Shown here: in pieces, positions 24,968 to 33,241 of the stretch
How positions within the stretch are numbered: the stretch's first letter is position 1
Layout: each line of letters starts with the position of its first letter
Assembly: GCF_000745185.1 (NCBI RefSeq)
Contig: NZ_JQNJ01000001.1
Span: forward strand, 2,703,501-2,767,500
Reading direction: 5' to 3'
Origin: Muricauda sp. MAR_2010_75
Lineage (GTDB): Bacteria; Bacteroidota; Bacteroidia; Flavobacteriales; Flavobacteriaceae
Length of the DNA stretch: 64,000 bases
The notes under the pieces: generated by a model
Database searches by the model: none
Seen by the model: only the letters and a program-made list of their open reading frames with translations
What the model was told of the DNA's origin: nothing
Position numbers and translations under genes: made by a program

Positions 24968-26275
24968 ATGCGGACAAAATCCCTGAAGAAGAATAAAATC
25001 AATGTGGTGACCTTGGGTTGTAGCAAAAATGTCTACGATTCAGAAGTGTTGATGGGCCAATTGCGTGCCAGCAACAAAGAAGTGGTCCATGAAGAGGAAG
25101 GCAATGTGGTGGTAATCAATACCTGTGGTTTTATTGCCAATGCCAAAGAGGAGAGCGTCAATACCATTTTGGAGTACGTTCAAAAGAAGGAAGCCGGGGA
25201 AGTGGACAAGGTTTTTGTGACTGGATGCCTTAGTGAACGCTACAAACCAGATTTGCAACAAGAAATTCCCAATGTGGACGAATATTTCGGTACCAGCGAC
25301 TTGCCAAATTTGTTGAAAGCTTTGGGCGCCGATTACAAACACGAATTGTTGGGCGAACGTTTAACGACCACGCCCAAAAACTACGCTTACCTAAAAATTG
25401 CCGAAGGTTGTGACCGTCCTTGCTCGTTTTGTGCCATCCCCCTGATGCGGGGCAAGCACAAGAGCAAGCCCATTGAAGAATTGGTGGCAGAATCTGAGAA
25501 ATTGGCCGCAAAAGGCGTCAAAGAACTGATTTTGATTGCCCAGGACCTTACGTATTATGGACTAGACCTTTATAAAAAACGAAACTTGGCCGAATTGCTC
25601 CAAGAATTGGCCAAAGTGGAGGGTATAGAATGGATTCGATTACATTATGCGTTTCCTACCGGATTTCCTATGGATGTTTTGGAGGTAATGCGAAACGAGC
25701 CCAAAGTCTGCAATTACATCGATATTCCTTTACAACATATAGCCGACCCAATTTTAAAGAGCATGCGCAGGGGAACCACCCATGCGAAAACCACCAAATT
25801 GTTGCAAGATTTTAGGGAAGCTGTTCCCGAAATGACCATCAGAACCACTTTGATTGTGGGGTATCCCGGAGAGACGGAGGAGGATTTCCAAACCTTGAAA
25901 AACTGGGTAAAAGAAATGCGATTTGAACGCTTGGGCTGTTTCACCTACAGTCATGAGGAAAATACCCATGCCTATTCTTTGGAAGACGATGTTCCCGAGG
26001 AAGTGAAACAAGAACGCGCCAACGAGATCATGGAAATACAATCCCAAATTTCGTGGGAACTCAATCAAGAAAAAATCGGAAAAACATTTCGTTGTATCAT
26101 TGACCGGAAGGAAGGAAACTACTTTGTGGGTCGTACCGAACACGATTCTCCCGATGTGGACAACGAAGTGCTCATTGATGCGGCCAAACACTATGTTAAA
26201 ATTGGTGATTTTACCCAGATTGAGATTACGGAGGCCTCAGATTTTGACCTGTATGGTATACCTGTTAGTGTTTAA
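24968..26275 (+). CDS. rimO: Ribosomal protein uS12 methylthiotransferase RimO
   Basis: A 435-residue radical SAM methylthiotransferase. N-terminal UPF0004 domain with its cluster cysteines Cys18, Cys53 and Cys87; radical SAM domain with Cys148-x3-Cys152-x2-Cys155 (CDRPCSFC); C-terminal TRAM domain from about 370 (CIIDRKEGNYFVGRTEHDSPDVD), which marks RimO rather than MiaB by its acidic DSPDVDNEV stretch. It methylthiolates Asp88 of ribosomal protein S12. The start at 24968 follows the promoter box and gives the usual N-terminus. Confidence 0.96.
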   Translation: MRTKSLKKNKINVVTLGCSKNVYDSEVLMGQLRASNKEVVHEEEGNVVVINTCGFIANAKEESVNTILEYVQKKEAGEVDKVFVTGCLSERYKPDLQQEIPNVDEYFGTSDLPNLLKALGADYKHELLGERLTTTPKNYAYLKIAEGCDRPCSFCAIPLMRGKHKSKPIEELVAESEKLAAKGVKELILIAQDLTYYGLDLYKKRNLAELLQELAKVEGIEWIRLHYAFPTGFPMDVLEVMRNEPKVCNYIDIPLQHIADPILKSMRRGTTHAKTTKLLQDFREAVPEMTIRTTLIVGYPGETEEDFQTLKNWVKEMRFERLGCFTYSHEENTHAYSLEDDVPEEVKQERANEIMEIQSQISWELNQEKIGKTFRCIIDRKEGNYFVGRTEHDSPDVDNEVLIDAAKHYVKIGDFTQIEITEASDFDLYGIPVSV

Positions 26276-26336
26276 TTGACAGTGGATTAGACGTATTCAA
26301 CTGATATTTGTCATAGTCCGTTTTAGCTTTAGCTTG

Positions 26337-26344
26337 TAGATTTG
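26337..26344 (+). promoter_or_regulatory. -7 promoter box for DoxX gene
   Basis: TAGATTTG, matching TAnnTTTG, 30 bases before the ATG at 26375. Confidence 0.45.
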
Positions 26345-26374
26345 ATGTTATTGTAAACATTAAATCACACTGCT

Positions 26375-26863
26375 ATGGTCAACGCTTTGAACAAAGAAAA
26401 AGTAAACCTGGTTGTTACATTTCTTCGAATTTTTATAGGCTGGCATTTTTTGTATGAAGGTGTCATTAAACTGTATAACCCCGAGTGGACTTCCTTTGGG
26501 TATTTGGCTACGGCCCAAGGCCCGTTAAAACCTTTTTTTGCTTTGCTGATAGGGGAATCAGTTATAGGTTGGGTAGATGCATTGAACATTATTGCACTCC
26601 TAGTGGTAGGCGCAACCTTCCTTTTGGGATTTTGGGAACGCTTCGGCGCCGTTGTGGGAATAGGGTTATTGGCACTCTACTACTTGGCCCATCCTCCATT
26701 CCCTTGGTTGGCACAACTCAATGTGGAGGGCAATTATTGGTTTGTGAACAAGAATCTTATTGAGCTTATCGGCTGTATTTTGATTTACTACTATCCAACG
26801 GGTCATTTCTTTGGATTGGGCCACTTAAAAACAAAAGAACACCTCAAAATTGAACAATCATGA
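26375..26863 (+). CDS. DoxX family membrane protein
   Basis: A 162-residue protein with four membrane helices; VVTFLRIFIGWHFLYEGVIKL at the start and GATFLLGFWERFGAVVGIGLLALYYLAHPP in the middle are typical of DoxX/SURF4-like proteins. In Bacteroidota this longer form is repeatedly paired with a Tat-exported Gfo/Idh/MocA oxidoreductase, and here the pair is joined by an ATGA overlap, so this protein may anchor or supply electrons to that enzyme (inference). Confidence 0.88.
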   Translation: MVNALNKEKVNLVVTFLRIFIGWHFLYEGVIKLYNPEWTSFGYLATAQGPLKPFFALLIGESVIGWVDALNIIALLVVGATFLLGFWERFGAVVGIGLLALYYLAHPPFPWLAQLNVEGNYWFVNKNLIELIGCILIYYYPTGHFFGLGHLKTKEHLKIEQS

Positions 26864-28476
26864 AATGGACTAGAAGGGACTTATTGAAAGGCTTGGGGGG
26901 ACTCCCCATTTTAGGTGCGGTTTGGTGGGCCGGCGCCATCAGCGCCACTTCAAACAAAAAAGAACGTTTGGAAATCTTGGAACAATTGAACATTAGGCCT
27001 TCATTACCTCCAACGGTTCCAGAAATTGGAGGTGAACCCGTTCGTGTGGGCATCATCGGTTTTGGGATACGGGGCGAACAGCTCTGCAGGTCTTTGGGCC
27101 ATGCCACCACAGCTTGGATGGAAGAAATGCGTTTGGCAGCTGAGGAAGATGCCAGCAATCATGCCTTGGAGGATTTTTTGAAACAGGATAAACTCAATGT
27201 AAAATTGGTGGGCATCTGCGATGTATTCGATGTTAGGGCGGCGAATTTCATTGAAGCTTTTGCAACACCCGATAACCCCATCAAGAGATACAATACCTAT
27301 AAGGAAATGATTCAGAGCGGGGATGTGGATGCTGTGGTCATTGCCACACCAGACCACTGGCACGCTCCAATGTCCATTGAAGCCCTCAACCATAACGTGC
27401 ATGTGTACGTGGAAAAACCTATGACTCACACCGTGGAGGAAACGTACCGCTTACGTACCGCTGCACAAAACTCCAAGGCCGTTTTTGCTGTGGGACATCA
27501 GCATAGACAAACCTTGAGCTTCAGCACCGCACGTGACATTGTGGAAAAAGGAACCTTGGGCCATGTGTCCCTCATACAGACCAATACCAATAGAAATGAT
27601 GACAATGGGGCTTGGAATTACGATATCCATGAAAAAGCTAGTCCAGAGACCATTGACTGGGAACAGTTTTTGGGTTCGGCCCCAGCCATTCCTTTCAACA
27701 AAAACCATTTTTTCAGATGGCGAAAGTGGTGGGCCTACGGCTCTGGACTTTCAGGTGACTTGTTGACCCACGATTATGACCGACTCAATTGCGTGTTGAA
27801 TATGGGCATACCCACATCCGTAAGTGCTTCTGGAGGTATTTATACCCATAATGACGGCAGAAATGTGCCCGATGTCATCCAAGTAAATATGGAGTTCCCC
27901 AATTTCAGCACTGGAAGCAGTCAGGTAAAAGGCAAGGAAAAAGGAATGACTTTCTGCTACAGTGCCACTTTGGGCAATGGTTTCAACAGACCTACCATTC
28001 TCATGGGCCATGATGCTACCATGGAGTTGGGCAACAAACTAACGGTTTGGCCCGATGGTGCATCAACGCGTTACGCAGATATGATTGAAACTGAAAAGAT
28101 GAGCCCCAATGTTCCAATATACCAATATGACCCAGCTACCAACGCGCCAGATGCCATTTCTTCCGCTACCTCTCAATATTTTGCCGATAAAGGACTCATG
28201 TGGACCTATATTGATGGGGTCCGGGTAGATTCTACCTTTTTGCACATGCGGGAGTGGTTGAGCGTCATTAAAAATGGCGGAAAAGTGAGTTGTGGCATTA
28301 ATGAAGGGTTTGATGAAGCTATTTCTGCCCACATGGCCGGACTTTCATGGAAATTGGGCCGTAAGATTGAATGGGATGCCGAGACCGAGACATTGAAACC
28401 CATTGAAGGCATCGATTTTGACCAAGTGCTTTTGGGCAATGGCAATTGGCACCCAGATTCTAAGCTGGTGGGGTAG
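26860..28476 (+). CDS. Tat-exported Gfo/Idh/MocA family oxidoreductase
   Basis: A 538-residue enzyme. It starts with a twin-arginine signal (WTRRDLLKGLGGLPILGA), so it is exported folded with its cofactor. The Rossmann domain begins VRVGIIGFGIRG (about residue 62) for NAD(P) binding, and EKP in the VYVEKPMTHTVEE segment marks the Gfo/Idh/MocA family. The HWHAPM segment and HDYDRLN supply likely active-site histidines and aspartate. Substrate is probably a sugar or glycan group; not determinable here. Coupled to the DoxX gene by a four-base overlap. Confidence 0.92.
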   Translation: MKWTRRDLLKGLGGLPILGAVWWAGAISATSNKKERLEILEQLNIRPSLPPTVPEIGGEPVRVGIIGFGIRGEQLCRSLGHATTAWMEEMRLAAEEDASNHALEDFLKQDKLNVKLVGICDVFDVRAANFIEAFATPDNPIKRYNTYKEMIQSGDVDAVVIATPDHWHAPMSIEALNHNVHVYVEKPMTHTVEETYRLRTAAQNSKAVFAVGHQHRQTLSFSTARDIVEKGTLGHVSLIQTNTNRNDDNGAWNYDIHEKASPETIDWEQFLGSAPAIPFNKNHFFRWRKWWAYGSGLSGDLLTHDYDRLNCVLNMGIPTSVSASGGIYTHNDGRNVPDVIQVNMEFPNFSTGSSQVKGKEKGMTFCYSATLGNGFNRPTILMGHDATMELGNKLTVWPDGASTRYADMIETEKMSPNVPIYQYDPATNAPDAISSATSQYFADKGLMWTYIDGVRVDSTFLHMREWLSVIKNGGKVSCGINEGFDEAISAHMAGLSWKLGRKIEWDAETETLKPIEGIDFDQVLLGNGNWHPDSKLVG

Positions 28477-28479
28477 GTA

Positions 28480-28989
28480 CTACATGTTTACAAATTCAAA
28501 TCCGGATAATGGGATATTTCTCAAATCGAACTCTGTTTCGTTGAGGAGTATCCCATGTTCCAAATAGGCCTTGAGGTTGGCCAGCCAAAATGTCCAGCCA
28601 TTGCTACAACCATGGTGAATGTTCAATTTGCTGTCCTCATCCGTTGGAATTTCATGCTGCCTTAAAATAAGAAGTACGGCATTGTCATGGTCTTCGAGTG
28701 TCACCGAAACCTTACTGTTCGCAAAGGTAATCTCCAAAAAATCGGTTCCGTTGGCCTCTAGTACCCTTCCGGTTTCTTGCCCGTCCCAATTGTGCCATCT
28801 CCAAATGTATTCGTCCCCTGCTTGAACATTTTCATCGGGCTTTCGTTCCTTCCCTTCCGAAGTATAAATGGCCTCACTCAAAAACCAGGACGTTATACCT
28901 TCGGAAGTGCCCCAACACCAATAGAGTTTTTCTTTGGGTGCCTTAATGAAAATCTTTTTGGTAAACTGGTCAAATGTCAACTTGCTCAT
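28480..28989 (-). CDS. AHSA1/START-like SRPBCC domain protein
   Basis: A 169-residue protein of the helix-grip (SRPBCC) fold: ending of strand one in KKIFIKAPKEKLYWCWGTSEGITSWFL, WRWHNWDGQETGRVLEANG in the middle and HHGCSNGWTFWLANLKAYLEHG in the long C-terminal helix, which fit the AHSA1-like group (DUF1801/START-like of Bacteroidota). It probably binds a hydrophobic ligand. Last gene of a four-gene reverse-strand operon; its start overlaps the stop of the serine hydrolase gene by four bases. Confidence 0.85.
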   Translation of the reverse strand: MSKLTFDQFTKKIFIKAPKEKLYWCWGTSEGITSWFLSEAIYTSEGKERKPDENVQAGDEYIWRWHNWDGQETGRVLEANGTDFLEITFANSKVSVTLEDHDNAVLLILRQHEIPTDEDSKLNIHHGCSNGWTFWLANLKAYLEHGILLNETEFDLRNIPLSGFEFVNM

Positions 28990-30119
28990 CGCTTTCGTTT
29001 AAATTCGTACTCATATAATTCGCGACCCAACTGCGCCAAAAATGGACTGCCTACTTCATCGTAATTGTAATCGTCATCGTTAAAAATTTCATTGCTGTTC
29101 ACCAAAATGGTGGCATTGATGATAAAATCGATGTTGTTTTTGGTATCCTGAATATAGGCGCAGTCGGTTAGGGTGCCGTAGGCATATCCCACTTTGTTAT
29201 ATATTTTGATGTGCTCGGGCATAGGGTCATAGCTATCTCCAAACATGAAAAATTTTACATAGCTGTCGTAATATTCCTCCGGGTCGTACCCCAATTTGGC
29301 GGGAAGGGTATGCATGGCCTCCAACAAAAAATTACGTTGTTCTACGCTCAGGTTAAATCGCTGTTCTTTGGGAAAGGCTTCCGGAAAAATGATGCGTTTC
29401 AGCAATGCGTTCTGGGATTGGATGGGGAAATAGTTTTTTAGGGAGAAATTAAAGGGTTCCTTCTGAAGCAAATCATCTTCATAATACGCTTTCCCCTTTT
29501 TTATTCTTCGCAGTTTTAGTGGTTTTGCAGGGGTGTTGATGATAGGCTTGCTCAAAACCGTTGTGGAATCGTTCAAATAAACGATCAAGGGTTTGGTGGT
29601 TACATCATCCCCATTTGGTGCAGACAGTCTATGGGCAATTCGGATAGGCTGTACGCCTCTGTTCCGCATACGTTTGTTGAGGTCGTCCTGCCCTAAAAAT
29701 TCAATCAGTCGGTTGTTGGCGGCATTGTCCGAAACCGCAAAGATTTCTGAAATGGCCTTGGCAAAGGTGGTTTCCACAGCATCACCTTCCACATAGAACC
29801 GGGTGTGCATGGAAAGGGAATCAATTTCGTTTAATTTTTCAAGAGTGGCCACGGCTGAAGGAAATTTGGCGGTACTGGCTGGATAAAAATAGTTGTCAGG
29901 ATTTACTTGAAAATCAAAATCGGTAAAAAAGATACTGTCGTTCCTTCGGTCTATCTGGGTGTACCGTATTTGGAGTTCATGCGCCTTTAGGTTGTCCATC
30001 ACCCGAGTGATCAATGGACTTTCTGAGCTGAGTGCTTTCTCCAAAGGGTCTGTGTAATTGACACTGCTGCAGGAGGCTGCAAAGAGCATCAACCCAAAAA
30101 ATATAAACCTGCCCCACAT
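28986..30119 (-). CDS. Class A beta-lactamase-like serine hydrolase lipoprotein
   Basis: A 377-residue protein with a lipobox ending at Cys17 (FAASC). The active-site serine motif SxxK is Ser82-Thr-Ala-Lys85, the second motif is Ser130-Asp131-Asn132, and a KxG motif (NKVGYAYG) occurs near residue 320, the order and spacing of class A beta-lactamases. An insertion of about 100 residues separates SDN from KxG, and the usual Glu166 loop is not obvious, so it may be a peptidase or esterase-like relative rather than a true lactamase. Anchored in a membrane facing the periplasm. Overlaps the downstream SRPBCC gene by four bases. Confidence 0.8.
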   Translation of the reverse strand: MWGRFIFFGLMLFAASCSSVNYTDPLEKALSSESPLITRVMDNLKAHELQIRYTQIDRRNDSIFFTDFDFQVNPDNYFYPASTAKFPSAVATLEKLNEIDSLSMHTRFYVEGDAVETTFAKAISEIFAVSDNAANNRLIEFLGQDDLNKRMRNRGVQPIRIAHRLSAPNGDDVTTKPLIVYLNDSTTVLSKPIINTPAKPLKLRRIKKGKAYYEDDLLQKEPFNFSLKNYFPIQSQNALLKRIIFPEAFPKEQRFNLSVEQRNFLLEAMHTLPAKLGYDPEEYYDSYVKFFMFGDSYDPMPEHIKIYNKVGYAYGTLTDCAYIQDTKNNIDFIINATILVNSNEIFNDDDYNYDEVGSPFLAQLGRELYEYEFKRKR

Positions 30120-30137
30120 GATGGATGTTGGATTTGT

Positions 30138-30395
30138 TCAGTGTTTGTCTACATAAATTTCGCCTCTATGCGGCTTTAGAATATCTCGTACTTCTTTCAG
30201 TTCAAATTCGGCTACCACAAGAAATGTTGTACTATGTGCTGGGCTAAAGTGTTCCACTCCGGTAATATCAAATTTCAACTCTTCAATCACGATAAACTCT
30301 TCAAGGTGCTTTTGATAGTGCTGCGCAATGCTCGCTGCACTGGGTCCCCTGAAATCCCAAATCAGTTTAATTTTTCGGTCTAAAGCTTTTTCCAT
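30138..30395 (-). CDS. Small protein of unknown function
   Basis: An 85-residue protein without signal or membrane segments. It starts MEKALDRKIKLIWDFRGPSAASIAQHYQKHLEEF and ends with a basic/histidine-rich HRGEIYVDKH. The pattern of alternating strands and two helices suggests a ferredoxin-like fold, but I do not recognise a family. It sits between an SRPBCC gene (4-base gap) and the serine hydrolase gene (18-base gap) in the same operon, which supports it being a real gene. Confidence 0.7.
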   Translation of the reverse strand: MEKALDRKIKLIWDFRGPSAASIAQHYQKHLEEFIVIEELKFDITGVEHFSPAHSTTFLVVAEFELKEVRDILKPHRGEIYVDKH

Positions 30396-30399
30396 GATG

Positions 30400-30852
30400 C
30401 TAAAGGTCTTTAACAGAGGTTCCGTTTTCGGCGAAGGCCTTAAAATCTTCCATATATTTTTTGGACTGTTTTTTAAATGCCCCTGGCATTAAAAAACCCA
30501 TTAGTTTCATGCCAAAGCCTGAAAAGTGGAATTCACTTTCCGAAACCCACCGGGTTTTACCATCTTCCTCTTTAAAATAGTTTTTTTGAATGTTATGTAC
30601 ACCTTTGGTATCGTAGGTGGTATGCATTTCTTCGGGAAGATTTCTTTTTATAATGGTCTCCACCATGTCCATTTTTCGATTGCCCATTGTGTAACTCAGG
30701 GCCATCTGTGCACCTTCCTGCCCCGGATTTTTTGAAAGTTGTTCATAACCCACAAGTCCTCGTTGCCAGTGCTTCATGTTCTCGGGGTCATCAAGTTTTT
30801 TGATAAACTCATCACGGGGGAGCTCAACAATAATTTCCGTGGTATACTTCAT
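30400..30852 (-). CDS. SRPBCC family protein
   Basis: A 150-residue helix-grip protein. MKYTTEIIVELPRDEFIKKLDDPENMKHW at the start and the long C-terminal helix (GAFKKQSKKYMEDFKAFAENG) are characteristic of SRPBCC/polyketide-cyclase-like proteins, which bind lipids or other hydrophobic ligands. The middle contains a conserved SESEFHFSGFGMKLMGFLMPG stretch. First gene of the four-gene reverse operon that ends with a second, different SRPBCC protein. Confidence 0.82.
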   Translation of the reverse strand: MKYTTEIIVELPRDEFIKKLDDPENMKHWQRGLVGYEQLSKNPGQEGAQMALSYTMGNRKMDMVETIIKRNLPEEMHTTYDTKGVHNIQKNYFKEEDGKTRWVSESEFHFSGFGMKLMGFLMPGAFKKQSKKYMEDFKAFAENGTSVKDL

Positions 30853-30934
30853 TTTTTGATTGGTTTTGCACTAATGTAATAATTTCTTTGAAGGAATGGC
30901 CTACTAAAAATCTGTTAATGAGAAAGGAACCTAC

Positions 30935-30964
30935 TTGTAAGGGATTTTGTAATTGTTATTTTTG
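30935..30964 (+). promoter_or_regulatory. -33/-7 promoter just ahead of lipoprotein gene
   Basis: TTG at 30935-30937, 19-base spacer, TATTTTTG at 30957-30964. The ATG at 30969 begins only four bases further, so the transcript may be leaderless. Confidence 0.55.
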
Positions 30965-30968
30965 CGGA

Positions 30969-31850
30969 ATGCTTACGCTCCAAAAAAATAGTCTTTTCCT
31001 ACTTTGCGTCATGGGTGCTCTTTTGGTTTCATCCTGCGAAGGCCTTTTTAATAAGGAGGAAGAGCGGGAACCACTGGCCAGGGTTGGTGATACCTACTTA
31101 TACAAGGAAGACATTGCTTCCCTTATCCGTGATGATATGTCCGCCGAAGACAGCACCTTGTTTGTTACGGATTATATCAACAACTGGGCTTCCAAACAAT
31201 TGTTGTTGTCCAAATCAAAAATTAATCTGTCCGAAGAGAAATTGGCGGAATTTGATCGTTTGGTGTCCAACTACCGCTCGGATTTGTATACAAGGGCCTA
31301 TATTGAGGCATTGGTGCTCCAAGCCCAGGATACGGCAGTGACCAACTCCCAGCTTCAACAATACTATGAGCGGGAAAAGGAAAACTTTAAACTCAACGAA
31401 AAGTTGGTACAACTGCGGTTTGTGGGTATGTCCGAACAATTTTTGGACAAGGATCAAGTAAAGGCACGGATCAGGGATTGGAAACAAAGTGATAAGACCT
31501 ATTTGGATTCCATTGCCGTACAGTTCAAAAAAATGCATTTCAATGATTCCATTTGGGTAAGTGCCTCCAGGGTCATTGAAGAAATACCACCCTTAACTCC
31601 TGTAAATGAGGCGACCTACTTAAAAAAATCACAATTTTTTGAGTTACAAGATTCGTTAGAGGTATATTTGGGAATGGTGACCAATGTGTTGGAAGTCAAT
31701 GACACGGCTCCCTTTGAGTACATTGCTCCGGATATACGGCAACTTATTTTGAACCGACGAAGGTTGGATTATGTAAAAAAACTTGAAACCGAGATTATAG
31801 ATGAAGCTATTAAGAAGAATGAATTTGAGGTTTATGACAAAGAAAAATAG
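30969..31850 (+). CDS. Peptidyl-prolyl isomerase-like lipoprotein
   Basis: A 293-residue protein with a lipobox ending at Cys23 (LLVSSC). After it comes REPLARVGDTYLYKEDIASLI, the SurA/PrsA-type N-terminal helix region, and a helical chaperone domain to about 150; a recognisable parvulin (PpiC) catalytic domain is not visible. It probably acts as a periplasmic folding factor alongside the SurA-type protein just downstream, with which it overlaps by 17 bases. The frame is open to 30888 upstream, but the promoter and lipobox favour 30969. Confidence 0.83.
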   Translation: MLTLQKNSLFLLCVMGALLVSSCEGLFNKEEEREPLARVGDTYLYKEDIASLIRDDMSAEDSTLFVTDYINNWASKQLLLSKSKINLSEEKLAEFDRLVSNYRSDLYTRAYIEALVLQAQDTAVTNSQLQQYYEREKENFKLNEKLVQLRFVGMSEQFLDKDQVKARIRDWKQSDKTYLDSIAVQFKKMHFNDSIWVSASRVIEEIPPLTPVNEATYLKKSQFFELQDSLEVYLGMVTNVLEVNDTAPFEYIAPDIRQLILNRRRLDYVKKLETEIIDEAIKKNEFEVYDKEK

Positions 31851-33237
31851 AATTGTAACGGCCATGGCCGTTTTTGCCGCCATAGGTATGCTGCGAGCAC
31901 AAGATTTGGACGAATCCATGGCAGTTAATGACACCACCAGTAACTCCAACAAAGTGAAATTGGATGGTATTGCTGCGGTTATTGGGGATTATGTGATTTT
32001 GGAATCGGACATTGACAAAACCTTGATCGATTTAAAAAGTCAGGGTGCATCAACCCAAGACATTACCCGTTGCAGTCTTTTGGGGAAATTGATGGAAGAC
32101 CGATTGTACGCGCACCAAGCAGTACAGGATAGTTTATTGGTTTCCGATGATCAGGTAAATGCCACAAGCGATGGGCAGATTCAGCAACTCACCCAACAGA
32201 TTGGTAGTGTGGAAAAAATGCTGAAGTACTACAACAAACCAGACATGGAAAGCTTTAGGCAAGAACTCTTTGAAATCAACAAACTACGCATGCTCTCCGA
32301 AAAAATGCAGAGCAAGATTGTTGAGGAAATTGAAGTGACCCCGGAAGAAGTACGCCAGTTTTTCAATAAGATTCCAGAGGATGAAAGACCAGTTTTTGGT
32401 GCTGAATTGGAGATTGCCCAGATTGTAAAGCAACCAGAGGCACCAGAGGAGGAAAAACAGAAGGTCATCAATCAACTAAAGGAAATCAGACAGGATGTGC
32501 TTGAAAATGATGCCAGTTTCAATGTTAAGGCCATTCTGTATTCCCAAGACCCTGGGTCAAAATCCAAGGGAGGATTTTACAGCATGACTCGTGAAACGCC
32601 TTTCGTTAAGGAATTTAAGGATGTGGCGTTCAGTCTTCAGGAAGGTGAGATTTCTGAACCCTTCAAGACCGATTTTGGATATCACATCATCTATATTGAG
32701 AAAATTAGAGGTCAAGAAGTTGATCTTAGGCATATTTTGTTGATACCTGAAATTCCCAAAGAATCCATTGAAAAAGCTGTGCAGGAGTTGGATACCATTC
32801 GCCAACAGATTTTGGATGGCAAATATACCTTTGCCGAGGCTGCGCTAAATTTTTCGGATGAGAAAGAGACCAAGTTTGATGGTGGACTGTTACGGAACCC
32901 TATCAATTTTGACTCCCGTTTTGAATTGACCAAAATGGACCCCACACTCTACAATCAAGTACGGAACATAAAGGATGGTGAAATATCAAAACCCATCCGC
33001 GAGGATGATCCTAGGGGAGGGGCACCAAAGTTCAAGATCATGAAGATTTCCAACCGTTTTGATGAGCATAAGGCGGATTTTGCAAAAGACTACCTAAAGA
33101 TTCAAGAATTGGCACTTCGCGAGAAACAGTTCAAGGCAATCAAAGAATGGATGGATGAACATATAGAGGACACCTATATCCACGTAAACACCGAAAACAA
33201 GGACTGCGATTTTGCAAACAACTGGGTAAAGGAATAA
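31834..33237 (+). CDS. Periplasmic chaperone/peptidyl-prolyl isomerase, SurA-like
   Basis: A 467-residue exported protein. Signal peptide to about residue 24; SurA N-terminal domain about 40-185 (LDGIAAVIGDYVILESDIDKTL is the family hallmark); two parvulin domains, about 185-285 (GAELEIAQIV...DPGSKSKGG) and about 290-395 (VDLRHILLIPEI...DEKETKFDGG). It should assist outer-membrane protein folding. The ATG at 31834 is used because it gives a signal peptide; it overlaps the upstream lipoprotein gene by 17 bases. MoxR follows four bases after the stop. Confidence 0.92.
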   Translation: MTKKNRIVTAMAVFAAIGMLRAQDLDESMAVNDTTSNSNKVKLDGIAAVIGDYVILESDIDKTLIDLKSQGASTQDITRCSLLGKLMEDRLYAHQAVQDSLLVSDDQVNATSDGQIQQLTQQIGSVEKMLKYYNKPDMESFRQELFEINKLRMLSEKMQSKIVEEIEVTPEEVRQFFNKIPEDERPVFGAELEIAQIVKQPEAPEEEKQKVINQLKEIRQDVLENDASFNVKAILYSQDPGSKSKGGFYSMTRETPFVKEFKDVAFSLQEGEISEPFKTDFGYHIIYIEKIRGQEVDLRHILLIPEIPKESIEKAVQELDTIRQQILDGKYTFAEAALNFSDEKETKFDGGLLRNPINFDSRFELTKMDPTLYNQVRNIKDGEISKPIREDDPRGGAPKFKIMKISNRFDEHKADFAKDYLKIQELALREKQFKAIKEWMDEHIEDTYIHVNTENKDCDFANNWVKE

Positions 33238-33241
33238 ATAC

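Noticed and set aside
28986-30119. Acquired beta-lactamase resistance gene
   Set aside because: Lipoprotein signal, long insertion between SDN and KxG, no evident Glu166 loop and a native-looking operon argue for a housekeeping relative.
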